NCBI GenBank assembly: GCA_030645475.1
Contig: JAUSMA010000009.1
Location: 23,952 to 87,951 of the forward strand
Reading direction: 5' to 3'
DNA length: 64,000 nucleotides
DNA from: Nitrospirota bacterium
GTDB lineage: Bacteria > Nitrospirota > Nitrospiria > Nitrospirales > Nitrospiraceae
The translations under genes were made by a program, and so were the position numbers. Below are positions 25,703 to 35,874 of the stretch, in pieces; positions within the stretch are counted from its first letter, which is position 1, and the number at the start of each line of letters is the position of its first letter. The notes beneath the pieces are model-generated. The model did no database searches. It saw nothing but the letters and a program-made list of their open reading frames with translations, and was not told the DNA's origin.

Positions 25703-26998
25703 ATGACCTATTTGTCTGCCGTGACTTTTCTCTATCGCCTGCAAAAGCATGGCATCAAATTGGGTCTCGATACAATGACGGCGCTGATGGGGCGACTCGG
25801 GATGCCGCAGACCACGTATCGCACACTGCATATCGCCGGGACGAACGGAAAGGGCTCCACCGCGGCTATGACTGCCGCGATATTGCAGGCGGCAGGGTAT
25901 CGAGTGGGGCTCTATACCTCGCCCCATCTCGTGGAGTTTCGAGAGCGGATTCGTGTGAATGGCGAGATGATTGCGGAGTCGCAGGTGACACAATTGACCG
26001 AACAACTTCAGTCGGTCTGCCAACCGGACCTGTCGCCGACCTTCTTCGAATATACGACGGCGATGGCATTTCAGCACTTCGCCGACTCAGGAGTCGACGT
26101 GGCGGTGTTGGAAGTCGGGCTTGGCGGGCGCTTCGATGCCACCAATGTCGTGACACCCTTGGCTTGTGCGGTGACGACGATTGCCCTCGATCATCAGGAA
26201 TATCTGGGGACGACCGTCTCGGCGATCGCGTTCGAGAAGGCCGGCATTATCAAACAGGGGGTGCCGGTGGTGCTGGGGCGGCTCGATGATGAGGCCAGGC
26301 GCACGATCGAGCAGGTGGCTATAGAACGGCAGGCCCCGGTCTTTCGCCTGCAAGAGGATTTTCGTACAGAGGGGGAGGGACCCGAGGACTTTTCCTATCG
26401 CGGCATGGGTCTGCACTATGACGGATTGGCCTGTGTCTTGGAGGGGCGGCATCAACTGGATAACGCGGCCTGTGCGTTGGCGCTCTTGGAAGCGGCAGCC
26501 CCTCAGGGGATCGCGGTCACGGCTGAAGCGGTGCGAGCTGGCTTGCGCGCGGTCGACTGGGCCGGGCGATTGGAAGTGGTCGATCACGATCCGACGATCC
26601 TGCTGGATGGCGCACATAATCCCGCTGCCGCCAGGGTCTTGGCTCACTACCTCACCCAGTCTGCCCGATCTCATCCGTCCCGCCCCGTCGTCCTGGTCCT
26701 TGCCATGATGCGAGATAAGGACCATCGAGGGTTTGTCGAGCCGCTCAAGGGCCTGGTGGATGAAGTCGTGTTGACACAGGCGGATCTTCCTCGTTCATTC
26801 ACCGCGCAGGAACTCAGCGCTTCGCTCGACGGTGTGCTGCCGCATTCGCATGTCATGTCCTCGCTCGGTGATGCGATGGTCTTGGCCAGACAGCTGGCCA
26901 CACCGGAGGGGCTGGTCTGCGTCACGGGCTCGCTCATGCTGGTGGGCGAGTGCAAGGCCTGGCTCCGTGGCTGTGGGCTGTCGCCGCTTCGGGGCTGA
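25703..26998 (+). CDS. folC: Dihydrofolate synthase / folylpolyglutamate synthase
   Basis: Adds glutamate to dihydropteroate and to folates. P-loop HIAGTNGKGSTAAM, then LYTSPHLVEFRERI, VAVLEVGLGGRFDATNVV, the magnesium/ATP segment ITTIALDHQEYLG and the C-terminal domain VDHDPTILLDGAHNPAAA. 431 aa, normal length. lptD begins one base after the TGA. Confidence 0.95.
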   Translation: MTYLSAVTFLYRLQKHGIKLGLDTMTALMGRLGMPQTTYRTLHIAGTNGKGSTAAMTAAILQAAGYRVGLYTSPHLVEFRERIRVNGEMIAESQVTQLTEQLQSVCQPDLSPTFFEYTTAMAFQHFADSGVDVAVLEVGLGGRFDATNVVTPLACAVTTIALDHQEYLGTTVSAIAFEKAGIIKQGVPVVLGRLDDEARRTIEQVAIERQAPVFRLQEDFRTEGEGPEDFSYRGMGLHYDGLACVLEGRHQLDNAACALALLEAAAPQGIAVTAEAVRAGLRAVDWAGRLEVVDHDPTILLDGAHNPAAARVLAHYLTQSARSHPSRPVVLVLAMMRDKDHRGFVEPLKGLVDEVVLTQADLPRSFTAQELSASLDGVLPHSHVMSSLGDAMVLARQLATPEGLVCVTGSLMLVGECKAWLRGCGLSPLRG

Positions 26999-26999
26999 T

Positions 27000-29465
27000 A
27001 TGACAGGTATGGTGATGCGGTTATCCAGGTGTCTGGCCGGTTGGTTGTTGGTGGGGCTGTTGTTTCCGCTCGGCGGGCATGCCGTGGGGAACCAGGCTGC
27101 GTCTGTGCCGGCGGCGACATCGTCCGGTGCGCTCCCGCTCGATATCACTGCCGAACGCATCGATTATCTCCAAGAACAAGAGACGTACGAAGCCAATGGT
27201 TCGGTGGTGGTCAATCAGGGCGCCATGCGTCTCACGGCCGATCACATGACCATTCATGCCTTGCCTGGCGTGGTGATTGCCACGGGCCATGTCCGACTCG
27301 TCGATCCCAAAGCCGATCTCGCGACCGAACGGTTGGAACTCAACGTGAATACCGAGGCGGGGGTGATCACGCATGGACGGGTCTATCTGAAAGCCTCGAA
27401 TACCTCGGTCGAGGGTCGACTCATGCAGCGGTTTTCAGAGGACCATTATCGGGTGAAAGAGGGCCGGTTTACGAACTGCGATGCGCAGGAAGGGGAGACG
27501 CCGGCCTGGCGGTTTGAGTTTAAAGATCTCGATCTGAATGCCGGCGATCACGTGGGATTTGCCGGCGGGTGGCTCTGTGTGAACGATGTCCCGGTGATTC
27601 CGATTCCCACGATGACCTATCCGCTCTCCAGTCGACGGAGCGGGTTTCTCATTCCGAATGTCGGGTACGACAATCGATTTGGGACGCACCTCCAGGAAAG
27701 TTTTTATTGGGCCATCAATCCTAGCCAGGATCTGACGATCTCTCCTTCGTATTACAGCAGTCTCGGCTACGGAAGCGATTTCGAGTATCGTTATGCCCTG
27801 GACCAGAAATCGAAGGGGCAATGGTTCGTCAGTTTTCTGCAGCAGACGAAATTGCCGAATGTGTCAGGCGTCACCGACACCGGGAGCAGCGCGTCCCAGT
27901 CCCGCGCGCTCATCGCCGGGACCCATACCCAGCAGTTCACGCCGGATTTGTTGTTGCGCGCCCAGATAAGCTTTGTGACCGATCCAAACTATCTGCAGCA
28001 GCTCAGTAACTCAGGCGCCCAGCGGGCGCTCCCAAGCAGTGAAAATAATATCTTAGCCACACAGCGGCTGCCCTATGGGAACCTCTACTTCCTCGGTCAA
28101 TACCTGCAGCCTCTCCAGGCGGGAGGTAAGGATACGTTCCAGCGGTTGCCGGAAACCGGCTATAGCCTTCCCAACCTGTCGCTCTTCAACTCGCCGCTGC
28201 TCCTTGGGTTGGACAGCAATTATGTGAACTTTTATCGCGAACAGGGCTTTACGCTCAATCGGGTGGATGTGATGCCTGGTCTCACCACCGATGTCATCGA
28301 CCTGGGGCACATTATCGGTCTGACGCCGCAAGCGAAGGTCCGGGAGGTCTATTACACCCGAGGCGTCGAATCGAGCAATAGTCAGCATCGGGAGACGTTG
28401 TGGGCGAGCCTTGACGCGACCTCGAAGCTCAGCCGACGATTCGGTGTCGGAGACGGTGGCTCGTTCTTGCATACGCTCGAGCCGAGCGTGGTCTATGAGT
28501 ATGTGCCTCCCACGGATCAGTCGAAGATTACGCAGATTGATCAGGTGGACGATCTGCCGAAGAAGAATTTGCTGACCTATGCCATCCGCAGCCGGTTGCT
28601 GGAGCAAGAGGGCGGCAGCAGTTTCAACTGGCTGGATTTTACGATGGCGCAGAGTTATCACGTGGGTGCGACGCAAACGAGAGCGCGCGATTTTACTCCG
28701 GGGGCTTCTCCGCAGCTCGGGTCGATTACGCAACCGCTGCAGCCGGCAACGGTGGCCATTGACGGCAAGAAACTGTCCGACCTCTGGATGCGCGCCGTGA
28801 TCGGCAATACGACGCCTCAGTTCACGCCGGCTCAGCTGGCTGGCACGGCGTTCGGTCGTGGCGCCGGGGTTGTCCCCGGTCAGCAGCCGGCCATCAATCA
28901 GTATCTCACCATCGATGCCTTTTTCGATCCCTACCGATCCACGATGAGTCAATTCAATACTGACCTTCGGGTGCAACAGTCGAACTACTGGTACCTGGAA
29001 GTCGGACAACGATTTTCTCGCGATGGGAACCGCGTCCGCCGCGGCGATGTCTGGAACCCCGTTTCGTTCAATGAGGTCTATGCGCCGACCGAAGAAATTC
29101 AGTTTGTCACGGCAGGCGGAGGGTTTCGGACACCCTGGGGCTGGACCATCGGCGCCAAGGGTTATTACGATGTGAAGAACGGCAAGAGCCCGGAGTACGA
29201 TGTCGTGGCCCTCTATCAGAATCCCTGCAAGTGTTGGTCTCTAGGCCTGTACTATTTACAGTTCCCAGACCGGGCTCAGTACAATTTCATGCTGAGCCTG
29301 ACTGGTATTGGTTGGACGGAAAACTTCGGTACGGCGGTGCTCCGAAGTATACTCAGTCCTCTGCTGATCGGAGAGAAAGGTCTGCCCTGGGCTGCACCGG
29401 GCGGGCCATATGGAAGGGCACAGTCGGTTCTGCCCCAGACAGGGATGGGAGGGATAGCCCGGTGA
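27000..29465 (+). CDS. lptD: LPS-assembly outer-membrane protein LptD
   Basis: Inserts lipopolysaccharide into the outer membrane. About 821 aa from the ATG that follows the folC stop (the open frame reaches further upstream inside folC and that part is spurious). Signal peptide at residues ~6-28, N-terminal OstA/LptA-like beta-jellyroll (~45-150: ITAERIDYLQEQETYEANG, LTADHMTIHA), then the large beta-barrel. Cysteines suitable for the domain-locking disulfides occur in FTNCDAQ and in NPCKCWS, the latter as C-x-C rather than the adjacent pair of E. coli. Ends LTGIGWTENF..., followed by a non-barrel tail. Shows the organism has an outer membrane with LPS. Confidence 0.93.
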   Translation: MTGMVMRLSRCLAGWLLVGLLFPLGGHAVGNQAASVPAATSSGALPLDITAERIDYLQEQETYEANGSVVVNQGAMRLTADHMTIHALPGVVIATGHVRLVDPKADLATERLELNVNTEAGVITHGRVYLKASNTSVEGRLMQRFSEDHYRVKEGRFTNCDAQEGETPAWRFEFKDLDLNAGDHVGFAGGWLCVNDVPVIPIPTMTYPLSSRRSGFLIPNVGYDNRFGTHLQESFYWAINPSQDLTISPSYYSSLGYGSDFEYRYALDQKSKGQWFVSFLQQTKLPNVSGVTDTGSSASQSRALIAGTHTQQFTPDLLLRAQISFVTDPNYLQQLSNSGAQRALPSSENNILATQRLPYGNLYFLGQYLQPLQAGGKDTFQRLPETGYSLPNLSLFNSPLLLGLDSNYVNFYREQGFTLNRVDVMPGLTTDVIDLGHIIGLTPQAKVREVYYTRGVESSNSQHRETLWASLDATSKLSRRFGVGDGGSFLHTLEPSVVYEYVPPTDQSKITQIDQVDDLPKKNLLTYAIRSRLLEQEGGSSFNWLDFTMAQSYHVGATQTRARDFTPGASPQLGSITQPLQPATVAIDGKKLSDLWMRAVIGNTTPQFTPAQLAGTAFGRGAGVVPGQQPAINQYLTIDAFFDPYRSTMSQFNTDLRVQQSNYWYLEVGQRFSRDGNRVRRGDVWNPVSFNEVYAPTEEIQFVTAGGGFRTPWGWTIGAKGYYDVKNGKSPEYDVVALYQNPCKCWSLGLYYLQFPDRAQYNFMLSLTGIGWTENFGTAVLRSILSPLLIGEKGLPWAAPGGPYGRAQSVLPQTGMGGIAR

Positions 29466-29518
29466 GTCGATCATGTCGTGGAGCGGCGCGGGTCACGTCG
29501 CGCATCGGCTCGATGGAT

Positions 29519-29546
29519 TTGACTCCCCGAAGAGGGCTGGTATACG
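29519..29546 (+). promoter_or_regulatory. Sigma-70-like promoter of trxA
   Basis: TTGACT, 16 bases, TATACG, about 54 bases ahead of the GTG start of the thioredoxin gene; a gaaggagg Shine-Dalgarno lies between. Confidence 0.6.
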
Positions 29547-29599
29547 ATGCCCCATCGATTTGAAATTTATTCCCGTACTCAGCGAAGGAGGAATACGAC

Positions 29600-29947
29600 G
29601 TGGCTGGTGATGCACTGAAAGTTGAAGATGGAACGTGGGACGCCGATGTCATGAAGTCCGCTGAACTGGTGATGGTCGACTTCTGGGCGGTCTGGTGTGG
29701 CCCCTGCCAAATGGTCGCTCCGATCATCGAGGAGTTGGCCAAAGAATATGCCGGAAAAATGAAGGTGCGGAAGCTCAATACCGATGAGAATCCGGAAGTG
29801 GCAGGCCGCTATCAGGTCATGAGTATCCCGACGATTCTGTTTTTCAAGAATGGCCAAGTCGTGGAAAAACTCGTTGGCGCACGACCCAAGCGGCAGTTCA
29901 AGGAAATGATCGATTCCCTGCTGGCGCAACCAGCCGGCTCAGCCTAG
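29600..29947 (+). CDS. trxA: Thioredoxin
   Basis: Disulfide reductase, 115 aa, starting with GTG behind a strong aaggagg. Active site WCGPC in [15 protein letters not shown], the cis-proline in SIPTILFF, and a Gly-rich GARPKRQF close. Cytoplasmic, no leader. It has its own promoter and is followed 20 bases later by recN. Confidence 0.96.
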   Translation: MAGDALKVEDGTWDADVMKSAELVMVDFWAVWCGPCQMVAPIIEELAKEYAGKMKVRKLNTDENPEVAGRYQVMSIPTILFFKNGQVVEKLVGARPKRQFKEMIDSLLAQPAGSA

Positions 29948-29967
29948 GAATGTAGTCACCTGCCGCA

Positions 29968-31659
29968 ATGCTCTCCGAGTTGCGCATCGTCAATTTCGCG
30001 CTCATTGAGCAGCTCAGTCTCCAATTCCAGTCAGGCTTTATTGTTCTGACCGGGGAGACCGGGGCTGGCAAATCTCTCCTCATCGATGCGATTGCGTTGC
30101 TAGTCGGTGGACGGGCCTCCACCGACCAGATTCGTACTGGCGAAGACGAGGCTCAGCTCGAAGCATCGTTCCATCTCCCAGATACCCATCCACTCCTCCA
30201 ACGATTGCGGTCACTAGACCTCATCGGTCAGCACGAGTCCGAACTGATTCTTCGGCGTGTCCTCTCTCGATCCGGTCGCCATCGTGTGTACCTCAACGGC
30301 AGCCTCTGTCCGCTCCGTGTACTCGAAGAACTCGGGGGCACACTCGTCGATATTCATGGTCAGCATGAGCAGCAATCGCTGCTAGCCCCGGCCAAACAAC
30401 TCGATGCCCTCGATGCGTTCGGACGCCTCCATGAGTTGCGTGGACGGTACGAGCAGACTTATCAGGGATGGAAGGGTCTTCGCACGCAGTTGGATGCCTT
30501 GCAGCATGAAGGTGTCGATCGTACACGACTTGAAGACATGTTGCGGTTTCAATCGCAGGAGATCGAGCAAGCCGGCTTGCTGCCCGACGAAGAAGAACGG
30601 GTTCGTCATGAGCGGCAGCGACTGGTCCATGCACATCGGCTGAGGGAATTGGCCCATGAGGCCTATGTGGAATTGCAGGAGGATGAGCAGGCGGTTCTCA
30701 CCAGGCTTGGACGGATCGAACGGACCCTTGTAGCGCTGGCTCAGACCGACACAGCGATGGGTGATTGTGAGCAGGCTGCCAAGGATTCCGCGATTCAGCT
30801 CAAGGATCTTGCAGGACGATTGCGGGATTATGCGGAACAACTCGAGGCCGATCCTGACCGATTGGCTGTCGTGGAGGACCGACTCGATCTTATCCAACAA
30901 CTGAAGAAAAAATATGGAGGGTCGGTCGAGGCAGTACTTGCGACGGGAAGACGGGTGCAGGAGGAGCTGCAGCTCTTGGACAATCGTGAAGCGCGCACTG
31001 CTCAATTGACGGTGCGGTTGGACGAAGAAGCCTGCCGTCTCCGCATGTTGGCGCAGCAACTGTCGAAGAAGCGAATGGACGCAGCCAAGCGAATGACGTT
31101 GCTCGTGGGGGCAGAGCTGGTCGCGTTGAAAATGGAACAGGCCATCTTTCAAGTCACGGTCTTGAGTGATGAGTCGGATGAGGGGCTTGGACCGTCTGGG
31201 CGTGACCGAGCAGAGTTCCTGCTCTCAAGCAATCCTGGTGAACCGGCGAGGCCGTTGGGACGAGTGGCCTCCGGCGGGGAACTGTCGAGGATTATGTTGG
31301 CGCTCAAAACAGTATTGGCCGAGATGGACCAGGTGCCGGTGTTGGTATTCGATGAAATCGATACGGGGGTGGGCGGGGCGGTTGCTGCCGCTATGGGAAC
31401 GAGATTGCGCAAGCTCGGGTCGTTCCATCAAGTATTTTGTATCACCCATCTTCCTCAGGTTGCTGCCCAAGCGGAGCATCATCTGCTGGTGGAAAAGGGA
31501 CTGGAGAGTCAGCGTACATCCACATCGGTGCGAGCGCTCAAGGGGATAGGGCGAGAAGAAGAAATCGCCAGAATGTTGGGCGGACTGACCATTACGAAAA
31601 AAGTGCGTGAAACGGCAGCGGAGCTCATTGCGGGGACGAAGGGAAAACGGTCTGAGTGA
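29968..31659 (+). CDS. recN: DNA repair protein RecN (SMC-like ATPase)
   Basis: Cohesin-like ATPase for double-strand-break repair, 563 aa. Walker A GETGAGKSLLIDAI near the N-terminus, the ABC signature ASGGELSRIMLALK and Walker B PVLVFDEIDTGVGG in the C-terminal head, with a coiled-coil rich middle (~150-370: RFQSQEIEQAGLLPDEEERVR, DNREARTAQLTVRLDEEACRL). Convergent with the HD-GYP regulator; only 17 bases separate the stops. Confidence 0.96.
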   Translation: MLSELRIVNFALIEQLSLQFQSGFIVLTGETGAGKSLLIDAIALLVGGRASTDQIRTGEDEAQLEASFHLPDTHPLLQRLRSLDLIGQHESELILRRVLSRSGRHRVYLNGSLCPLRVLEELGGTLVDIHGQHEQQSLLAPAKQLDALDAFGRLHELRGRYEQTYQGWKGLRTQLDALQHEGVDRTRLEDMLRFQSQEIEQAGLLPDEEERVRHERQRLVHAHRLRELAHEAYVELQEDEQAVLTRLGRIERTLVALAQTDTAMGDCEQAAKDSAIQLKDLAGRLRDYAEQLEADPDRLAVVEDRLDLIQQLKKKYGGSVEAVLATGRRVQEELQLLDNREARTAQLTVRLDEEACRLRMLAQQLSKKRMDAAKRMTLLVGAELVALKMEQAIFQVTVLSDESDEGLGPSGRDRAEFLLSSNPGEPARPLGRVASGGELSRIMLALKTVLAEMDQVPVLVFDEIDTGVGGAVAAAMGTRLRKLGSFHQVFCITHLPQVAAQAEHHLLVEKGLESQRTSTSVRALKGIGREEEIARMLGGLTITKKVRETAAELIAGTKGKRSE

Positions 31660-31676
31660 GTAGGCGAGGCGTCAGA

Positions 31677-32819
31677 TCAGTCGGCAGGGGTTGTGGCCGT
31701 TGCCATTGCAGGAAGGCATGCTTTGCATTCCTGGATCACATGCGTAAAGAGTTCTGTCAATTTTGGTTCGAAGTGAGTGCCTGCATGCGCCAGCATGTGT
31801 TGGCAGGCGTCATCAATTGAGAGAGGCGTTCGGCCTGGAAGCTCCGCGGTCAGATGGTCGAATGCTTGGGCCAGACACACGATACGGGCCAGTTGAGGAA
31901 TGCCTTCTTCTTGCAGTCCATAGGGATACCCTGAGCCATCCCAGCGTTCATGGTGATAGGCAATGATCTGTCCCACCTCAGCCGGCAGTCCCAATGGCAA
32001 CACAAGTTTTCCGCCAAGTTCCGGGTGGAGCCGATTGCCGACAGATTCCCCATCCATCGCGATTTCATCCTCGGCGAAGTGATAGGTCTCAGGCCCGACC
32101 TTCCCGATGTCGTGGAGGAATGCGCCCAATGCTAGAGACTTTTGCTCAGCGGTCGTTAAGTTTATGCGGTTGGCCAAGAGGGTCGCGTAGAAGCTAACTC
32201 GGCTGCAGTGGTTGAGGAGCTGCCGATCTTTGGCTTCGAGCAGGTCTGAGAGCAGAGGGAGGAGCTGGCTCGGGGTGGATTCGCAGCGAGATGCCGGTTC
32301 TTGCGTCGATTTTCCGATCGCCTGGTATCCCGTGAACAATTGTTGCCACGCCTGGGCGCCTTCGGATTCCGATCCCCAGAGTCCGGTCGATGTCCTGAGG
32401 AAATGTCTGAGGAAGTCGAGCCGTTGCTTCTTCTCGACGGTCTGGTTGACCAGTGAAAGCAATTCAGTGACGTTGAAAGGTTTGAGCAGGTAGCCGGCCG
32501 CGCCATGGCGTATGCCCTCCATGGCGGACTTTAAGCTCCCGTACCCGGTCACCATGATGACCTCAACCTCGGCATGGTCATGCTTGATTTCTTGAAGGAG
32601 GTCTAAGCCCTGGCGGTCCGGAAGCTTCTGGTCGAGTGTAATGATGTCGACAGGCTGGGAGTTGAGTATGTCAATTGCTGCACTGGCTGATTCTGCGGCG
32701 AGGAGCGTAAAGAATGGTCTGAGAATCGCTGTCAGGGCGTCACGAGGTCCTGCCTCATCATCGATCACGAGAAGGGTCGGCGGATTCTTCGCCGGCTCAG
32801 GAATCACAGGTAAGGTCAT
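31677..32819 (-). CDS. HD-GYP response regulator (cyclic-di-GMP phosphodiesterase)
   Basis: 380 aa. N-terminal receiver (~14-130) with the phosphorylation Asp in ITLDQKLPDRQG, VMVTGYGS and a Lys in YLLKPF. The C-terminal ~190-360 is an HD-GYP domain: HDIGKVG, HPELGGKL, and the full HHERWDGSGYPYGL motif, so degradation of c-di-GMP is expected. The usual VAD of the following helix is changed to LAQ (CLAQAFDHLTAE). The ATG has gggagagga at proper spacing. It shares the strand with the NtrC-type regulator and sensor kinase upstream, 221 bases apart. Confidence 0.92.
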   Translation of the reverse strand: MTLPVIPEPAKNPPTLLVIDDEAGPRDALTAILRPFFTLLAAESASAAIDILNSQPVDIITLDQKLPDRQGLDLLQEIKHDHAEVEVIMVTGYGSLKSAMEGIRHGAAGYLLKPFNVTELLSLVNQTVEKKQRLDFLRHFLRTSTGLWGSESEGAQAWQQLFTGYQAIGKSTQEPASRCESTPSQLLPLLSDLLEAKDRQLLNHCSRVSFYATLLANRINLTTAEQKSLALGAFLHDIGKVGPETYHFAEDEIAMDGESVGNRLHPELGGKLVLPLGLPAEVGQIIAYHHERWDGSGYPYGLQEEGIPQLARIVCLAQAFDHLTAELPGRTPLSIDDACQHMLAHAGTHFEPKLTELFTHVIQECKACLPAMATATTPAD

Positions 32820-33040
32820 GAATGTCCTCTCCCGCTAACCAGGCACCTTTGAAAGCATCTGATGCTATTTAAAGCAATTCCTGTTCCATTTCAGCATGTT
32901 AGCACTTGTGCCTCAATGGAGTGTGGGTGGCCTAGGCTGGGCACCCATATGTAGTTTTCTTGAGCGAAACACTACGTAACTCAGTGAGAAAACTTGAAGC
33001 TAAATCGTGCAAAAATGACGCAGTGGGCCAAATTACTGTG

Positions 33041-34468
33041 CTATTCCTGCACTATGGCCTGCGGTTCGGCATTGACTTCCTGATCTGGCCGGCCAATTCC
33101 CAAGGTGTCCATGCGGTATTTCAGCATCCGGCGGCTGATTCCGAGCAGGTTGGCGGCATGAGTTTGGATATAACCTGTTCGTTTCAGGGCGTCTAAGATA
33201 ATTTCGCGCTCGAATTCCATCACGGCTTTTTCGAGTGATAGTCGCCCGGCGAGGGTGTCATCGCGGAGTGAGGTGGAGCGAGTGTCATTCTTCAGGATAG
33301 TCGGGAGATGTTCGGGGGTGATGGTGTCCGACCCCTTGGACCAAATGAATGCCTGCTCGATGATGTTCTCCATTTCCCGCACATTGCCAGGCCAGGGATA
33401 GCGGGAGAGAAGATCGACGGCATCTTTTGAAAATTCTTGCGGCGGCCTGTTTTCTTCCTCGATACGCTTTGCCAGAAAATGTTTGGCGAGGAGGGGGACG
33501 TCTTCACCGCGTTCCCGGAGCGGGGGCAAATACAGCGCAATGACGTTGATGCGGTAGTAGAGGTCTTCGCGGAATTGTCCTTTGCGAACGAGTTCCTCGA
33601 GATTCTTGTTCGTCGCGGTGACGATGCGCACATCCACCTTGATAGATTGCACCCCGCCGACTCTGGTGAACTCTCGTTCTTGCAAGACCCGCAGCAGCTT
33701 GGCTTGTGTCATGGCGCTGAGGTCGCCGATTTCGTCGAGGAAAAGCGTACCGGTATTCGCGAGTTCAAATTGTCCGACTCGACGAGCCGTGGCATCCGTG
33801 AACGAGCCTTTCTCATGGCCGAATAACTCACTCTCGATGAGCGTTTCAGGAAGGGCGGCACAATTGAGTGCGATGAAGGGCCGTTCGCGCCTGCTGCTAT
33901 TGTAATGGAGGGCCTTGGCGACCAGCTCCTTTCCCGTTCCGCTCTCTCCGGAGATAAACACGGTGGTGCGGCTGTCGGCGACTTGTTCGATCTTGGTGTA
34001 GATGTCTTGCATCGACGGGCTTTTGCCGATCAGATTGTGAAAGGCATAACGTCGAACGACTTGGGCGCGGAGCTGTTTGACCTCCCGCTGGAGTTCCTGA
34101 TCCTTGAGTGCGCGGTCGACAATGATGCGGAGTTCTTCCACATCGAAAGGCTTCGAGAGATAATCGGCCGCGCCGAACTTCATGGCGTCGACGGCGGTTT
34201 TGACAGCTTTTGTTCCTGTCAGCATGATGACCGGCGCCGTCCGGTCCTCGGCGCGTATGGTTTGGAGTACCGACAGCCCGTCCGTGCCAGGCAGGATGAC
34301 GTCGAGGAGTACCAGATGGGGAGCTTCCTTGCGAAATAGCTCGAGGCCCTCTTGGGCGTCTGCGGCTTGGATCGTTTCGTAGGCTGGTTCGAGCACCGCT
34401 TTCAATGAGGCCCGAACCCGGGCCTCATCATCGATCAACAGGATTCGCTTTTTCATGCTGGTGTCCAT
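33041..34468 (-). CDS. NtrC-family sigma-54 response regulator
   Basis: 475 aa: receiver (~8-120; phospho-Asp in LVLLDVILPGTDG), sigma-54 AAA+ domain (~145-380) with Walker A GESGTGKE, Walker B LFLDEIGDLS, the arginine-finger region and a Fis-type HTH at the C-terminus (THAANLLGISRRMLKYRMDTL). The sigma-54-contacting loop reads GSFTDA rather than GAFTGA; this form occurs in some activators, so it is probably functional. Its gene follows the histidine kinase by 13 bases, so the two make a two-component pair. Two in-frame ATGs (34468, 34456), neither with a clear Shine-Dalgarno. Confidence 0.94.
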   Translation of the reverse strand: MDTSMKKRILLIDDEARVRASLKAVLEPAYETIQAADAQEGLELFRKEAPHLVLLDVILPGTDGLSVLQTIRAEDRTAPVIMLTGTKAVKTAVDAMKFGAADYLSKPFDVEELRIIVDRALKDQELQREVKQLRAQVVRRYAFHNLIGKSPSMQDIYTKIEQVADSRTTVFISGESGTGKELVAKALHYNSSRRERPFIALNCAALPETLIESELFGHEKGSFTDATARRVGQFELANTGTLFLDEIGDLSAMTQAKLLRVLQEREFTRVGGVQSIKVDVRIVTATNKNLEELVRKGQFREDLYYRINVIALYLPPLRERGEDVPLLAKHFLAKRIEEENRPPQEFSKDAVDLLSRYPWPGNVREMENIIEQAFIWSKGSDTITPEHLPTILKNDTRSTSLRDDTLAGRLSLEKAVMEFEREIILDALKRTGYIQTHAANLLGISRRMLKYRMDTLGIGRPDQEVNAEPQAIVQE

Positions 34469-34481
34469 AGGGTGTTGGCGA

Positions 34482-35759
34482 TTATGCGGGCAAGGCCGGT
34501 AGGCTCACGAAAAATGTGGTGCCGATACCGACTGTACTCTTCACCCGGATTTCGCCGTGATGTTCTTGAATAATTTGATGGACAATCGTCAACCCGAGTC
34601 CCGTTCCTTCGTGTTCTCCGCTCTCGTGTTTGGTCGTGAAAAATGGGTCGAAAATGTGTTCGAGATTGGCCTCTTGGATTCCCTCACCGGTATCCTCGAT
34701 TTCGATGTGGGCCCAGACTTTCCCTCCCGGCTTCACCACTGTGCGGGTTTGAACACGTAACCGCCCACCCGCTCCTGCCATCGAGTCTATGGCATTGAGG
34801 AGGAGATTGAGCAGGACCTGCTTGATCTGTTGTCGATCCAGCATGACACGAGGCAGGTCAGCCGCCAACTCTTTTTCAATCTTGATCCCACGGCTGTCCG
34901 CCTTCACGTCGATGAAATAGAGACAGGAGGCGACAATATCGTTGAAATCTTCATCCGTCAGTTTGGGTTCCATGTATCGGGCGTAGTCGAGAATTTCCTG
35001 GATCAATCGCTCGATTCGATACACATCGTCGAGCACGACTTTGCTGAACTCCTGAATAAATTGCGGGTCATCTTTTCGTTCAGGGGCCAACTGGATAAAG
35101 GTTTTAATCGAGGTAAGGGGATTTCTGATTTCGTGAGCGAAGCCGCCGGCGATCGTCTCAAGAGATTTCAGCCGATCCGTTCGCTTCATCAGTGTGTGTG
35201 AGCGATGCAGATCTTCGTACAGCACAATAGTGTCGAGTGCATTGGTGGCGGTTTGTGCCAGCGCGGCAAGCATGGCCTTGTTGAGCGCCTGTTCTGTCGT
35301 GAGAGGGACTGCTGCGCCGAGGACGGTGAAGGCAATGAGACGGTTTTTGTTGAGATGCGGCACGATGCGGGAGGCCTGCATCGATTCCATCGCCTTGCGT
35401 GCGTTGGCTCCGAAGTCAGTGTCTTGAAGGTCAGCAGCCGAGTCGGCCTGTGCCATGATCCGGTTGGTGGCGAGTAGGTGTTGAGGCAAGGGATGGCTCA
35501 CGGCTAACGTTGGTGGAATATAGGTGGGGGCATCCGAACCAACCATGTTGGCGCGGCGATAACATTCGTGTTCGCGATCCAGGACGAATAGCGCCCCATG
35601 GGTCGTCGCTCCTGCGCGACAGAGTTCTTGGATAATGCGATTGCCGATGGTCGGCAGGTCGGTCATGGTGCCCAGGTCTGACGCAAACTGTGTGACGATA
35701 GTTAAGAGCTCACTGGAAGACGAGGCTGAGAAGTCGGTATTCGGTGGGCGTGACGTCAT
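34482..35759 (-). CDS. GAF-type sensor histidine kinase
   Basis: 425 aa, soluble. N-terminal GAF-like sensing domain (~20-185), then DHp with H-box GGFAHEIRNPLTSIK and an ATPase domain with N-box NLLLNAIDSM, G1 DTGEGI and G2 GTGLGLTIV. No membrane segment, so it senses a cytoplasmic signal. Pairs with the NtrC-type regulator just downstream and lies beside the c-di-GMP-related giant protein. Confidence 0.93.
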   Translation of the reverse strand: MTSRPPNTDFSASSSSELLTIVTQFASDLGTMTDLPTIGNRIIQELCRAGATTHGALFVLDREHECYRRANMVGSDAPTYIPPTLAVSHPLPQHLLATNRIMAQADSAADLQDTDFGANARKAMESMQASRIVPHLNKNRLIAFTVLGAAVPLTTEQALNKAMLAALAQTATNALDTIVLYEDLHRSHTLMKRTDRLKSLETIAGGFAHEIRNPLTSIKTFIQLAPERKDDPQFIQEFSKVVLDDVYRIERLIQEILDYARYMEPKLTDEDFNDIVASCLYFIDVKADSRGIKIEKELAADLPRVMLDRQQIKQVLLNLLLNAIDSMAGAGGRLRVQTRTVVKPGGKVWAHIEIEDTGEGIQEANLEHIFDPFFTTKHESGEHEGTGLGLTIVHQIIQEHHGEIRVKSTVGIGTTFFVSLPALPA

Positions 35760-35874
35760 AACGAAGAGGGAGCACAGCGGTGCCGTGTGAGAGCCATAGA
35801 GACGTGCATATTGCGCATGAATGGTCTACGTGTTCAAAGATGTACAGGCGGGAGTATACACGGCACGGGTACGT

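Noticed and set aside
26832..26999. N-terminal extension of LptD into folC
   Set aside because: It translates the out-of-frame folC sequence; the signal peptide begins at the ATG at 27000, right after the folC stop.
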